Shown here: positions 24,589-32,484 of the stretch, piece after piece
Layout of the letters: every line of letters starts with the position of its first letter
Numbering within the stretch: the first letter of the stretch is position 1
Assembly: GCF_016907275.1 (NCBI RefSeq)
Contig: NZ_JAFBBP010000001.1
Coordinates: 3,276,001-3,340,000 of the forward strand
DNA: 64,000 nt
DNA from: Micromonospora luteifusca
GTDB lineage: Bacteria > Actinomycetota > Actinomycetes > Mycobacteriales > Micromonosporaceae
Direction of reading: 5' to 3'
The notes under the pieces: generated by a model
Seen by the model: only the letters and a program-made list of their open reading frames with translations
Told to the model about the DNA's origin: nothing
The model's database searches: none
Position numbers and translations under genes: made by a program

Positions 24589-25817
24589 CCAGGGCGGGTT
24601 ACGCCGATTCGGCCGCTCGACCGGACCGGCCGGCCAGAACCTTCTCGGACGACGGGTCAGGTTCATTCACCGGTTCACGCGGATCAGGCAAACTGTCCCT
24701 CGTATCCACGCGACTCCTCCAGCCGGGCCGTCGCCCGCTGAGCCCCGGATCCCGCGCCGGCCTCGGCGCGGCCCTTGTCCTGCTCGCGGTCGTGTCGGCG
24801 GTGGAGGCGGCGGACGGCCTGCTGGCGCACTACGTCGCGCTGTTGGCAGCCGTGCCCTTCCTGGCCGCCGCCGTGGCGTCCTGGCCGGTGGTGCTCGGGG
24901 TAGGAGTCGCGGCGACCCTGACCGGGGCCGGCTTCGCCCTGATCGAGCCGGAGATGTCGCTGGTCACCTCGGTCAACGTGGTCGCGATCGCGCTCGCCAC
25001 CGGACTGGCGGTCGCGGTGGCGTCGGTCCGGCAGCGGCAGGCAGAGCGGATCGTCGAGCTGACCAAGCTCGCCTCGGTGGCCCAGCAGGCGGTGCTGCGT
25101 CCGCTCGGGCCGCAGGTCGGGACCCTCTCGGTCGCAGGACGTTACATCTCCTCCACCGCCAGGGCCGAGATCGGCGGTGACCTGTACGAGGCGATCGACA
25201 CGCCCTACGGCGTACGCATGATCATCGGCGATGTGCGCGGCAAGGGCCTGGACGCGGTCCGGCTGGCGAGCATCGTCCTCGGCTCCTACCGGCACGTGGC
25301 GTACGAGCGGGCCGATCTGCGTGCCGTCGTCGCCGACCTGGACCGCGCGGTGGCCCGCAACGTCGGTGACGAGGATTTCGTGACCGCCGCCCTGGTCGAG
25401 GAGCGCGGCGGCACGCTCACGATCGTCAACTGCGGCCATCCGCCACCGCTGCTGCTGCGGCGGGGTGCGGTGATCCCGCTGGAGCCACCAGCGCCGGCGC
25501 CTCCGCTCGGGTTCATGCCGGTGGTCCGGCCCCGGGTGGAACGTCTGGAGCCGGGGGACCGGCTGCTGCTGTTCACCGACGGCCTCGGCGAGGCGCGGCG
25601 GGACGGCGAGTTCTTTCCCACCGCCGACCGCGCCTGGCGACTGCTCGGCCACGGCACGGTCGCCGACGGGCTGGCCTCGCTGGAGACCGCCCTGATCGAG
25701 TGGGTCCACGGGCGGCTCGACGACGACATCGCCCTGGTCCTGATGGAGTACGTCGGTGCCCGTACCGGCACGGCGGCGGCCGTCCCGAGTTGGGAAGTCG
25801 GCGCCGCCGAGAGTTGA
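24501..25817 (+). CDS. membrane PP2C/SpoIIE-type serine phosphatase (start unresolved)
   Basis: The product has two to three N-terminal transmembrane helices ([40 protein letters not shown]) and a SpoIIE-like PPM phosphatase domain. Metal-site motifs are EIGGDLYEA and [13 protein letters not shown], then [24 protein letters not shown] and DDDIALVL. Such enzymes reverse partner-switching (anti-anti-sigma) phosphorylation. The start is a problem: between the end of rlpA and the first helix there is no in-frame ATG, GTG or TTG. The listed TTG at 24501 lies inside rlpA; a CTG at 24693 or GTG at 24792 (inside helix 1) are alternatives. Confidence 0.8.
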   Translation: MPGPLPGRVRHHHLGRRGRAHCPLRGPRLTRAGYADSAARPDRPARTFSDDGSGSFTGSRGSGKLSLVSTRLLQPGRRPLSPGSRAGLGAALVLLAVVSAVEAADGLLAHYVALLAAVPFLAAAVASWPVVLGVGVAATLTGAGFALIEPEMSLVTSVNVVAIALATGLAVAVASVRQRQAERIVELTKLASVAQQAVLRPLGPQVGTLSVAGRYISSTARAEIGGDLYEAIDTPYGVRMIIGDVRGKGLDAVRLASIVLGSYRHVAYERADLRAVVADLDRAVARNVGDEDFVTAALVEERGGTLTIVNCGHPPPLLLRRGAVIPLEPPAPAPPLGFMPVVRPRVERLEPGDRLLLFTDGLGEARRDGEFFPTADRAWRLLGHGTVADGLASLETALIEWVHGRLDDDIALVLMEYVGARTGTAAAVPSWEVGAAES

Positions 25818-25887
25818 TCCGGGCTCTGTCGCGAGCGTGTGTGTAATCGCCGTCACTTGGGTGATCCGCTTGTCGCTGCCTACCCGT

Positions 25888-25919
25888 GAGTAATACAGTC
25901 GGGGTTACTGATCGGTAAC
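25888..25919. promoter_or_regulatory. tandem TAC-N6-GTA palindromes, candidate TetR-type operator
   Basis: GTTAC-TGATCG-GTAAC (25904-25919) is a near-perfect 16-bp palindrome. Just upstream, TACCCGTGAGTAA carries a second TAC-N6-GTA pair, and TAATAC (25891-25896) could be the -10 hexamer. Binding would shut off the acyl-CoA dehydrogenase gene at 25941. Acyl-CoA responsive TetR regulators commonly act this way. Confidence 0.5.
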
Positions 25920-25940
25920 ACCTGTCCGGAAGCGGGGCTA

Positions 25941-27803
25941 GTGAGCATGACCCACTACAAGAGCAACCTCCGGGATCTCGAATTCAATCTGTTCGAGGTC
26001 TTCGGGGCGGACCGGGCGTTCGGCCAGGAGCCGTACTCGGAGCTCGACACCGACACCGCCCGCAGCTTCCTCGCTGAGGTCGACCGCCTCGCCCGCGAGG
26101 ACCTGGCCGCCAGCTACACGGACAGTGACCGCAACCCACCGGTCTTCAACCCGGCCACGCACACCGCGCCGCTGCCGGAGTCGTTCAAGAAGTCCTACCA
26201 GGCATTCATGGACTCCGAGTTCTGGCGACTGGACCTGCCGCCGGCGCTGGGCGGCACCAATGCGCCCCGCGCACTCTGGTGGGCACTCGCCGAACTGGTG
26301 CTCGGCTCGAACGCCCCGGTCTGGATGTACGCCTCCGGCCCGTCCTTCGCGCACGTCCTGCACGTCGAGGGCACCGAGCGGCAGAAGCAGTGGGCCAAGC
26401 TCTTCATCGACAAGCAGTGGGGCTCCACGATGGTGCTCACCGAGCCGGACGCCGGCTCGGACGTGGGTGCCGGCCGGACCCGGGCGATCCAGCAGCCGGA
26501 CGGTTCCTGGCACATCGAGGGCGTCAAGCGCTTCATCACCTCGGGCGAGCACGACCTCAGCGACAACATCGTGCACTACGTGCTGGCCCGCCCGGTGGGC
26601 GTGGAGGGCGTCGGCGGCCCCGGCACCAAGGGCCTGTCGCTGTTCGTGGTGCCGAAGTTCCACTTCGACGAGACCACCGGCGAGCTGGGCGAGCGCAACG
26701 GTGTCTACGCCACGAACGTCGAGCACAAGATGGGCCTGAAGGTCTCCAATACCTGCGAGGTGACCTTTGGTGAGCACGGCGTGCCGGCCAAGGGTTGGCT
26801 GCTCGGCGAGAAGCACGACGGCATCCGGCAGATGTTCATGATCATCGAGTACGCCCGGATGATGGTCGGCACCAAGGCGATCGCCACCCTCTCCACCGGC
26901 TACCTCAACGCCCTCGAATACGCGAAGAACCGGGTGCAGGGCGCCGACCTGATCCAGCAGGCGGACAAGACCGCCCCGCGGGTCACCATCACCCACCACC
27001 CGGACGTGCGCCGATCGCTGCTGCTGCAGAAGTCGTACGCCGAGGGTCTTCGTGCGCTCGTCCTCTACACCGCCACCTGGCAGGACAAGGTCGCCATCGC
27101 CGAGGCGGCCGGCGACGAGAAGGCCATCAAGCTGGCCAAGCGGGTCAACGACCTGCTGCTGCCACTGGTCAAGGGTGTCGGCTCGGAGCGGGCCTACGAG
27201 ATGCTCGGGCACGAGGCACTGCAGACCTTCGGTGGCTCGGGGTTCCTCCAGGACTACCCGCTTGAGCAGTACGTCCGGGACGCCAAGATCGACACTCTGT
27301 ACGAGGGCACCACCGCCATCCAGAGTCTCGACCTGATCTTCCGCAAGATCGTCCGGGACAATGGCAAGGCCTTGCTGGCAGTCTCCGGTGAGATCCAGGA
27401 ATTCATCTCCTCCGAGGCGGGCAACGGCCAGCTCAAGGAGGAGCGGCAGGCGCTCGGCAAGGCGCTGGGCGAGATCCAGAACATCCTCGGCGTGCTGACC
27501 GGCTGGCTGGGCGAGGCCCAGAATGGCGACACCCGCGCGCTCTACAAGGTTGGGCTGAGCAGCCGGCGGTTCCTCCTGGCGATCGGCGACCTGGTCGTCG
27601 GCTGGCTGCTCCAGCGGCAGGCTGACGTGGCGCTGAAGGCGCTGGCCGGCGAGGTATCCGCCAGCGACAAGGCGTTCTACACCGGCAAGGTGGCAGCTGC
27701 CCGCTTCTTCGCCCGCGAGGTGCTGCCCCGCATCGGCGCCGACCGGCGGATCATCGAGGCTGCCGACCTCGACATCATGGACCTCCCGGAGGAAGCCTTC
27801 TGA
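25941..27803 (+). CDS. fadE5: broad-specificity acyl-CoA dehydrogenase (FadE5-like)
   Basis: A 620-residue FAD-dependent acyl-CoA dehydrogenase, the first enzyme of beta-oxidation. The N-terminus [20 protein letters not shown] and the extended C-terminal helical domain match mycobacterial FadE5. Other motifs are [17 protein letters not shown] (FAD/substrate contacts), [48 protein letters not shown] and [11 protein letters not shown], where Glu of YEGTTAIQ is the expected catalytic base. GTG start. It stands alone between a candidate TetR operator and a terminator. The paralogue group also contains AidB-like proteins, but the N-terminal match favours FadE5. Confidence 0.92.
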   Translation: MSMTHYKSNLRDLEFNLFEVFGADRAFGQEPYSELDTDTARSFLAEVDRLAREDLAASYTDSDRNPPVFNPATHTAPLPESFKKSYQAFMDSEFWRLDLPPALGGTNAPRALWWALAELVLGSNAPVWMYASGPSFAHVLHVEGTERQKQWAKLFIDKQWGSTMVLTEPDAGSDVGAGRTRAIQQPDGSWHIEGVKRFITSGEHDLSDNIVHYVLARPVGVEGVGGPGTKGLSLFVVPKFHFDETTGELGERNGVYATNVEHKMGLKVSNTCEVTFGEHGVPAKGWLLGEKHDGIRQMFMIIEYARMMVGTKAIATLSTGYLNALEYAKNRVQGADLIQQADKTAPRVTITHHPDVRRSLLLQKSYAEGLRALVLYTATWQDKVAIAEAAGDEKAIKLAKRVNDLLLPLVKGVGSERAYEMLGHEALQTFGGSGFLQDYPLEQYVRDAKIDTLYEGTTAIQSLDLIFRKIVRDNGKALLAVSGEIQEFISSEAGNGQLKEERQALGKALGEIQNILGVLTGWLGEAQNGDTRALYKVGLSSRRFLLAIGDLVVGWLLQRQADVALKALAGEVSASDKAFYTGKVAAARFFAREVLPRIGADRRIIEAADLDIMDLPEEAF

Positions 27804-27852
27804 CCGTGCCACGGCACGCCTGACAGGTTCCGGATCGCAGCACCGGAGCACC

Positions 27853-27890
27853 GGCGGCCGGCGAGGGGACCTGCCCCGCCGGCCGTCGCC
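27853..27890 (+). terminator. terminator of fadE5-like gene
   Basis: CGGCCGGCG (27855-27863) pairs with CGCCGGCCG (27877-27885), with flanking GGCG/CGCC and inner GGG/CCC pairs. It lies about 50 bases after the stop codon. Confidence 0.6.
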
Positions 27891-28046
27891 GTATCCGGCG
27901 GAGCACGGTCGGCCCGGGGGCCGGGCCGCGAGGGGTGAGCACGTATTCGGCGAGCCCGGCCGGGTATGCCGGCGGCGTGGCGGGTAACCGTCGCGTGACC
28001 TCGAAAGGGAACGCCCAGAGCCACCGCACGGGGGAGTGCAGCGCAC

Positions 28047-28316
28047 ATGGGTGTAGGAAGCGGCATTTTTCTCATCGCGATTGGCGCGATCCTGACCTTC
28101 GCACTGAGAGCCAACGTCTGGTGGATCGACGTGCGGGCGGTCGGCTGGGTGTTCATCCTGGCCGGGCTGGCCGTACTGCTGACCACGCTCTGGTTCTGGC
28201 AGGACCGGCGCAAGCGGGCCCGGACCCTCATCGTCGAGGAGAACCGGCTCTCTCATCCGACGGCGATGATGCCGCCACCGCCCGACCCGCCACCACCGAC
28301 CGCACCGCCGTCCTGA
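28047..28316 (+). CDS. DUF6458 family small membrane protein (copy 1)
   Basis: An 89-residue protein with the DUF6458 pattern: MGVGSGIFLIAIGAILTFAL (helix 1), then WWIDVRAVGWVFILAGLAVLLTTLWFW (helix 2), a basic RRKRAR stop and a Pro-rich tail. The short WxxD loop between helices is conserved in its paralogue at 29026. The function is unknown; such proteins are common in actinobacterial genomes as small membrane-stress candidates. It ends just before a strong hairpin at 28343. Confidence 0.8.
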   Translation: MGVGSGIFLIAIGAILTFALRANVWWIDVRAVGWVFILAGLAVLLTTLWFWQDRRKRARTLIVEENRLSHPTAMMPPPPDPPPPTAPPS

Positions 28317-28342
28317 GCCCCGCGCGGGTTCGGTGCCTACCC

Positions 28343-28377
28343 CTGAGCCACCCGTCGACGATCGACGGGTGGCTCAG
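28343..28377. terminator. bidirectional terminator
   Basis: A perfect 16-bp stem (28343-28358 with 28362-28377) closes a 3-base loop between the DUF6458 gene and the leftward SixA-like gene, whose stop codon is inside the right arm. Confidence 0.8.
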
Positions 28378-28913
28378 CCGCGTGCGGCATGCCGTGCCGT
28401 GAGCGGCGCTCCCGAACGACCCAACTCCGCCCAGCCGAGCGGGCCACGGTGCACCGCCAGCTCGGCGGTGCGCAAACCCCCCTCGTCCACCCCCTCCGGG
28501 TCGAGGAGGGCGGACAGCAGCGAGATGCCCGGATTGTGGGCGATCAGCAAAGCCGTGCGGGCCGTCGGGTCGACCGTGCGGACCAGCGCCAACAACTCCT
28601 CGGGGTGGGCGTCATACGCGCCGGGCTCGTAACGCACGGTCGGGCGAGGCCCGGCCGGGCCGCCCTCCGGCGGCGAACCGGTCATCCCCATCGCCACCTG
28701 ATGCCAGGTCTGGCGGGTACGTCTGGCCGTCGAACAGATCACCACGTCGGGTAGCAACCCGTGGTGCGCCAGCCAGGCACCAGCCGCTGCCGCGTCGGCG
28801 CTTCCGCGTGCGCTCAGTGGCCGCTCGGCATCGTCCGCCGCGTCGCTGCCCTGCTCCGCCTTCGCGTGCCGCAGCAACACCAGTGTCCGGGTCTCGAGGT
28901 CGGCGTCCGTCAT
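28374..28913 (-). CDS. SixA-like histidine phosphatase family protein
   Basis: A 179-residue branch-1 histidine phosphatase: LVLLRHAKAEQG carries the nucleophilic RHA(G) motif, followed by ERPLSARGSADAAAAGAWL, ICSTARRTRQTWHQV (second Arg), and the later LLIAHNPGIS with the second catalytic His. SixA in E. coli removes phosphate from phospho-His on phosphorelay or NPr proteins; actinobacterial members are often annotated by similarity only. It lies between two DUF6458 paralogues on the opposite strand. Confidence 0.88.
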   Translation of the reverse strand: MTDADLETRTLVLLRHAKAEQGSDAADDAERPLSARGSADAAAAGAWLAHHGLLPDVVICSTARRTRQTWHQVAMGMTGSPPEGGPAGPRPTVRYEPGAYDAHPEELLALVRTVDPTARTALLIAHNPGISLLSALLDPEGVDEGGLRTAELAVHRGPLGWAELGRSGAPLTARHAARG

Positions 28914-29025
28914 GTCCCCAGCTTGCCCGATTGGCGATCTCCGTGCCGGGGTAAGTCGATGGATGCCGCACCCCTACCGACGGCCGCGGCGCGTGGTACG
29001 CCAGGTTAGAGCCGAGGAGCGAGAC

Positions 29026-29313
29026 ATGGGCATTGGTGGCAGCATCTTCTTGATCGCGCTGGGCGCGATCTTCGCATTCGCCGTGGAGGCCGACCTGGGC
29101 TGGCTGGACCTGTCCGTGGTCGGCTGGGTGCTGATGCTGGCCGGCGTCGCCGGTCTGATCACCACCCTCTACTTCTGGAACAGCCGTCGCCGCACGGTGG
29201 TCGCCGCGCCGGTCCGTGAGGAGCGCGTGGTGGCCGACCGCGTTGTGCCGGTCCAGGAAAACCAGGTCATGCGGGAGTACCGCGAGGTGCGTCGGCCGGG
29301 ACCGCCGGCCTGA
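29026..29313 (+). CDS. DUF6458 family small membrane protein (copy 2)
   Basis: A 95-residue paralogue of the gene at 28047: MGIGGSIFLIALGAIFAFAV (helix 1), WLDLSVVGWVLMLAGVAGLITTLYFW (helix 2), then RRRTVVAAPVREE and a charged, Val/Arg-rich cytoplasmic tail. The ATG at 29026 follows GAGGAG. The longer upstream frame is not native. The two copies flank SixA in an alternating-strand arrangement and may be an ancient duplication split by an insertion. Confidence 0.82.
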   Translation: MGIGGSIFLIALGAIFAFAVEADLGWLDLSVVGWVLMLAGVAGLITTLYFWNSRRRTVVAAPVREERVVADRVVPVQENQVMREYREVRRPGPPA

Positions 29314-29329
29314 TCCTCGTGCACAGGCT

Positions 29330-29359
29330 CCGGGGTCCCGCAGCGTCGCGGGGCCCCGG
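29330..29359. terminator. convergent terminator
   Basis: CCGGGGTCCCGC pairs with GCGGGGCCCCGG (one G-T pair) around a 6-base loop, shared by DUF6458 copy 2 and the hemolysin III gene. Confidence 0.6.
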
Positions 29360-29416
29360 CTCGCATCTGCCCTCCGAAACAGGACCCACCTTGTGCCCCG
29401 TGCCTGCCCGCAGGGC

Positions 29417-30094
29417 TCAGGCGAACAGCGCGAAGTAGATCGCGATGTGGTGGCAGAGCGCCGCCAGGAGCGTGCAGGCGTGGAAGAACTCGTGGTGACC
29501 GAAGACGGTCGGCCACGGATTGGGTCGGCGCAACGCGTAGAAGACCGCACCGACGCTGTACATCGCCCCACCGGCGATCAGCAGCGCCAGTGCCGCGACT
29601 CCGCCCCCGTGCAGGATCTGCGGCAGCATGGCCACCGCGACCCAGCCCAGCGCCAGGTAGAGCGGCGCGGACACCCAGCGCGGCGCATGTGGCCAGGCCA
29701 CCTTGATCGCGACGCCGGCGAGAGCGCCGCCCCAGACCAGGGCCAGCATCACCGTGGCCGGCCGGGGCGCGAGCAGCAGCACGCAGAGCGGTGTGTACGT
29801 GCCGGCGATGAACACGAAGATCATCGAGTGGTCCATCCGGCGCATCACCTGGTAGCCGCGCTCCGACCACACCCGACGGTGGTAGAGCGCGCTCGTGCCG
29901 AAGAGCCCGCACACTGTGAGGCTGTAGATGAGGCAGCTGACCAGAGGTGCCCATCCCGGCCGGCTGGCGGCGATCGAGCAGAGCACGATGCCGCAGACCA
30001 GGGCGACAAAGAAGGCGTACGTGTGTAGCCAGCCGCGCATCCGGGGCTTACCGATGTCGACCGGCTTCAGGCGAAGCGGGGCGGAGGTGCTCAC
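29417..30094 (-). CDS. hemolysin III (PAQR/TrhA-like) membrane protein
   Basis: A 225-residue seven-helix protein of the hemolysin III/PAQR family. The conserved metal-site residues appear as SALYHRRVWSE (His in helix 2), MDHSMIFVFIAGTYTPL (Asp/His and Ser) and GHHEFFHACTLLAALCHHIA near the C-terminus (paired His). Bacterial members (TrhA/YqfA) affect membrane energetics and are not proven hemolysins. GTG start. It is divergent from pxpB with a TACGG/CCGTA palindrome in the spacer. Confidence 0.9.
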   Translation of the reverse strand: MSTSAPLRLKPVDIGKPRMRGWLHTYAFFVALVCGIVLCSIAASRPGWAPLVSCLIYSLTVCGLFGTSALYHRRVWSERGYQVMRRMDHSMIFVFIAGTYTPLCVLLLAPRPATVMLALVWGGALAGVAIKVAWPHAPRWVSAPLYLALGWVAVAMLPQILHGGGVAALALLIAGGAMYSVGAVFYALRRPNPWPTVFGHHEFFHACTLLAALCHHIAIYFALFA

Positions 30095-30104
30095 CCAGTC
30101 AGGT

Positions 30105-30116
30105 TACGGCACCGTA
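30105..30116. promoter_or_regulatory. TACGG/CCGTA palindrome in divergent spacer
   Basis: TACGG-CA-CCGTA is flanked by GGT on the left and GGTTAC on the right, between hemolysin III and pxpB. It lies 10 bases from the hemolysin III start, a plausible repressor position. The regulator is unknown. Confidence 0.35.
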
Positions 30117-30201
30117 GGTTACTTGGAAGTAGTGGCGTTGGTGACACCTGGCACCGTCCTCGTGAACGTCAGACCGGCACGACATCGGCGAGGATGAGCG
30201 G

Positions 30202-30858
30202 ATGCGGATCCGACCCGTCGGGGCGCAAGCCCTGCTTCTCGACCTCACCGCCCCCACCGACGTTCCCGAAGCCGTGCTGGTCGAGGCATGGCGGGCCGAG
30301 CTGTGGCGGCGTCGCGAGCAGGGCGAACTGGTCGCCGTCGAGATCGTGCCGGCAGCCGGCACCGTCCTGCTCGACGGCCTGCCCGACCCGATCGCCACGG
30401 CCGAGCGGCTGACCCAGTGGGCGTCCGTGGTCCCGAACGCCGCCACCGTCCGTCACGGCGAAGGCGAGCGCGGCAACGGTACGGAGGTGGCCGTTCCGGT
30501 CGAGTTCGACGGGCCGGACCTGCCGGCGGTGGCCGAACACTGGGGCGTGGACGTGCCAGCCGTGCTGCGTCGGCTGACCAGCACGCGGTTCCGGGTGGCG
30601 TTCTGCGGCTTCGCCCCCGGGTTCCCCTACCTGACCGGGCTGCCCGCCGAGTTGGCGCTGCCCCGGCTGGCCACCCCTCGTCCCCGGGTGCCGGCCGGCT
30701 CGGTCGCCCTGGCCGGCCCGTACGCCGGCATCTACCCGGGCGCGTCCCCCGGCGGCTGGCTACTGGTCGGCCGGACCGACCTGGTCCTCTTCGACGTGCA
30801 CGCCGACCCACCGTCCCGACTCGGTCCGGGCACCTCGGTCCGGATGGCGGCGGCATGA
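30202..30858 (+). CDS. pxpB: 5-oxoprolinase subunit PxpB
   Basis: A 218-residue KipI/allophanate hydrolase subunit 1-type protein. With PxpA and PxpC it forms the ATP-dependent 5-oxoprolinase that opens pyroglutamate to glutamate. Family motifs are FDGPDLPAVAEHWG, the conserved FCGFAPGFPYLTGLP (about 134-148), PRLATPRPRVPAGSVALAG and YPGASPGGWLLVGRT. The ATG begins MRIRPVGAQALL. The stop overlaps pxpC (ATGA). All three subunits are present in order B-C-A, so this is very likely a complete functional enzyme in damaged-metabolite repair. Confidence 0.94.
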   Translation: MRIRPVGAQALLLDLTAPTDVPEAVLVEAWRAELWRRREQGELVAVEIVPAAGTVLLDGLPDPIATAERLTQWASVVPNAATVRHGEGERGNGTEVAVPVEFDGPDLPAVAEHWGVDVPAVLRRLTSTRFRVAFCGFAPGFPYLTGLPAELALPRLATPRPRVPAGSVALAGPYAGIYPGASPGGWLLVGRTDLVLFDVHADPPSRLGPGTSVRMAAA

Positions 30859-31718
30859 CCCACCCGGCCGCTGTCGAGGTGCTCCGCGCCGGCGCGCTCA
30901 CCACCGTGCAGGATCTGGGTCGGCCCGGCTGGGCACACCTGGGCGTACCCCGGTCCGGCGCTCTCGACCCGGCAGCACTGCGGCTGGCCAACCGGCTGGT
31001 CGGCAATCCGGAGCACGCCGCCGGCCTGGAGATCACCCTGTCCGGCTGCACACTGCGGCTGACCAGGGCCACCACGGTGGCGGTCACCAGGGCCGAGGTG
31101 ACGGTCCAGGCCGGTGTCCGACCCGGCGACACCGGACGCCCGCTCAGCGTGCCCGCCGGGACGGTGCTGCGGATCGGTCCCGCCCGACGCGGCGTACGGA
31201 GTTGGCTGGCAGTGGCGGGCGGCATCGACGTGCCGCCGGTGCTCGGCAGTCGCGCCACCGACACCCTGTCCGGGCTCGGCCCGTCCCCGCTGCGCGACGG
31301 CGACCGGCTACCGCTCGGCGAACCGTCCGGCACACCCGCGCCAGTCGACCTGACCATCTGCCCCGCACCCCCGCCGGAGCTGCACCTGATGCTGCGCCCC
31401 GGCCCTCGCGACGACTGGTTCACGCCGACCGCCCTCGACCGGCTGTTCGGCACCGCGTACACCGTCAGCCCGGTGAGCAACCGGGTCGGCGCCCGGCTCG
31501 CCGGCGCGACCCTGCCCCGCGCGGTCACCGGCGAACTGCCCAGCGAGGGCATCGTGCTCGGCGCGGTGCAGGTGCCCGCGGACGGACAACCCCTGATCTT
31601 CCTCGCCGACCATCCGACCACCGGCGGATACCCCGTCATCGGGGTGGTCACCGACGTGACCCCGCTCGCGCAGGCCCGGCCAGGGACTACCGTCAGATTC
31701 CATGGACCTCAACGCTGA
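30855..31718 (+). CDS. pxpC: 5-oxoprolinase subunit PxpC
   Basis: A 287-residue KipA/biotin-dependent carboxyltransferase-like protein. It starts MTHPAAVEVLRAGALTTVQD and continues LGRPGWAHLGVPRSGALDP, LRLANRLVGNPEHAAGLEI, RSWLAVAGGIDVPPVLGSRATD and GYPVIGVVTDVTPLAQARPG. It partners PxpB to make the ATPase half of 5-oxoprolinase. The ATG at 30855 overlaps the pxpB stop; an upstream open frame is a shadow. The last 17 bases overlap the start of pxpA, so expression is tightly coupled. Confidence 0.94.
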   Translation: MTHPAAVEVLRAGALTTVQDLGRPGWAHLGVPRSGALDPAALRLANRLVGNPEHAAGLEITLSGCTLRLTRATTVAVTRAEVTVQAGVRPGDTGRPLSVPAGTVLRIGPARRGVRSWLAVAGGIDVPPVLGSRATDTLSGLGPSPLRDGDRLPLGEPSGTPAPVDLTICPAPPPELHLMLRPGPRDDWFTPTALDRLFGTAYTVSPVSNRVGARLAGATLPRAVTGELPSEGIVLGAVQVPADGQPLIFLADHPTTGGYPVIGVVTDVTPLAQARPGTTVRFHGPQR

Positions 31719-32451
31719 CCTGGGCGAGGGATTCGGCATCTGGCGGCTCGGCGACGACGAGGCGCTGCTGGGCCTCGTCACCTCCGCCAACGTCGCCTGC
31801 GGCTTCCACGGCGGCGACCCGTCCACGATGCGACGGGTCTGCGAGGGCGCCGCGCGACGTGGGGTCGCCGTGGGCGCGCAGGTCGGCTACCGGGACCTGG
31901 CCGGCTTCGGCCGGCGGCACATCGACTACGAGTTCGGCGTACTACGCGACGAGGTGACCTACCAGTTGGGGGCCCTGGAGGCGTTCTGCCGGCTGTTCGG
32001 CACCCGGGTCCGCTACCTCAAGCCGCACGGTGCGCTCTACCACGCGGCCAGCACCGACGAATCCCAGGCGGCGGCGGTGGTCGCCGCGGTCGCCGGCTAC
32101 GACCCCGAGCTGCCCATACTCTGTCTACCCGGCTCGACGCTCGCCCAGCTCGCCGTCGGCGCGGGCCTGTCGGTCGTCGCCGAGGCCTTCGCCGACCGTG
32201 CCTACCTGCCCAACGGGGCGCTGGTGCCGCGCGGCACCCCCGGAGCGGTGATAACCGACCCGGAGCAGGTGGCCAGACGGGCGGGGCGGATGGCCACCGA
32301 ACGGAGCGTGGTGGCGGTGGACGGCACCGTCATCCCCTGCTCGGTCGACTCGATCTGCCTGCACGGCGACACCCCCAGCGCCGTCTCGGCCGCCGAACTC
32401 GTCCGCGCAACCCTGATCGACGCCGACATCCCTTTGGCCCCGTTCGCATGA
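31702..32451 (+). CDS. pxpA: 5-oxoprolinase subunit PxpA (LamB/YcsF family)
   Basis: A 249-residue LamB/YcsF-type protein: MDLNADLGEGFGIWRLGDDE, SANVACGFHGGDPSTM, GVAVGAQVGYRDLAGFGRR, RVRYLKPHGALYH and the late DGTVIPCSVDSICLHGDTP. Conserved Asp/His residues in DLNADLGE and CGFHGGD form the hydrolase site. The operon ends here with a GC-rich terminator at 32453. No transporter for pyroglutamate is adjacent, unlike in B. subtilis. Confidence 0.95.
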   Translation: MDLNADLGEGFGIWRLGDDEALLGLVTSANVACGFHGGDPSTMRRVCEGAARRGVAVGAQVGYRDLAGFGRRHIDYEFGVLRDEVTYQLGALEAFCRLFGTRVRYLKPHGALYHAASTDESQAAAVVAAVAGYDPELPILCLPGSTLAQLAVGAGLSVVAEAFADRAYLPNGALVPRGTPGAVITDPEQVARRAGRMATERSVVAVDGTVIPCSVDSICLHGDTPSAVSAAELVRATLIDADIPLAPFA

Positions 32452-32452
32452 C

Positions 32453-32478
32453 CCCAGGGGCCCTTGCGGGCCCCTGGG
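32453..32478. terminator. terminator after pxpBCA
   Basis: CCCAGGGGCCC (32453-32463) pairs perfectly with GGGCCCCTGGG (32468-32478) across loop TTGC. It also serves the convergent thioredoxin/NHL gene. Confidence 0.8.
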
Positions 32479-32484
32479 AGACAG

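Noticed and set aside
25938..28256. 772-codon open frame opposite the fadE5-like gene
   Set aside because: Antisense shadow of a conserved enzyme; composition is Arg/Gly-rich without domain signatures.
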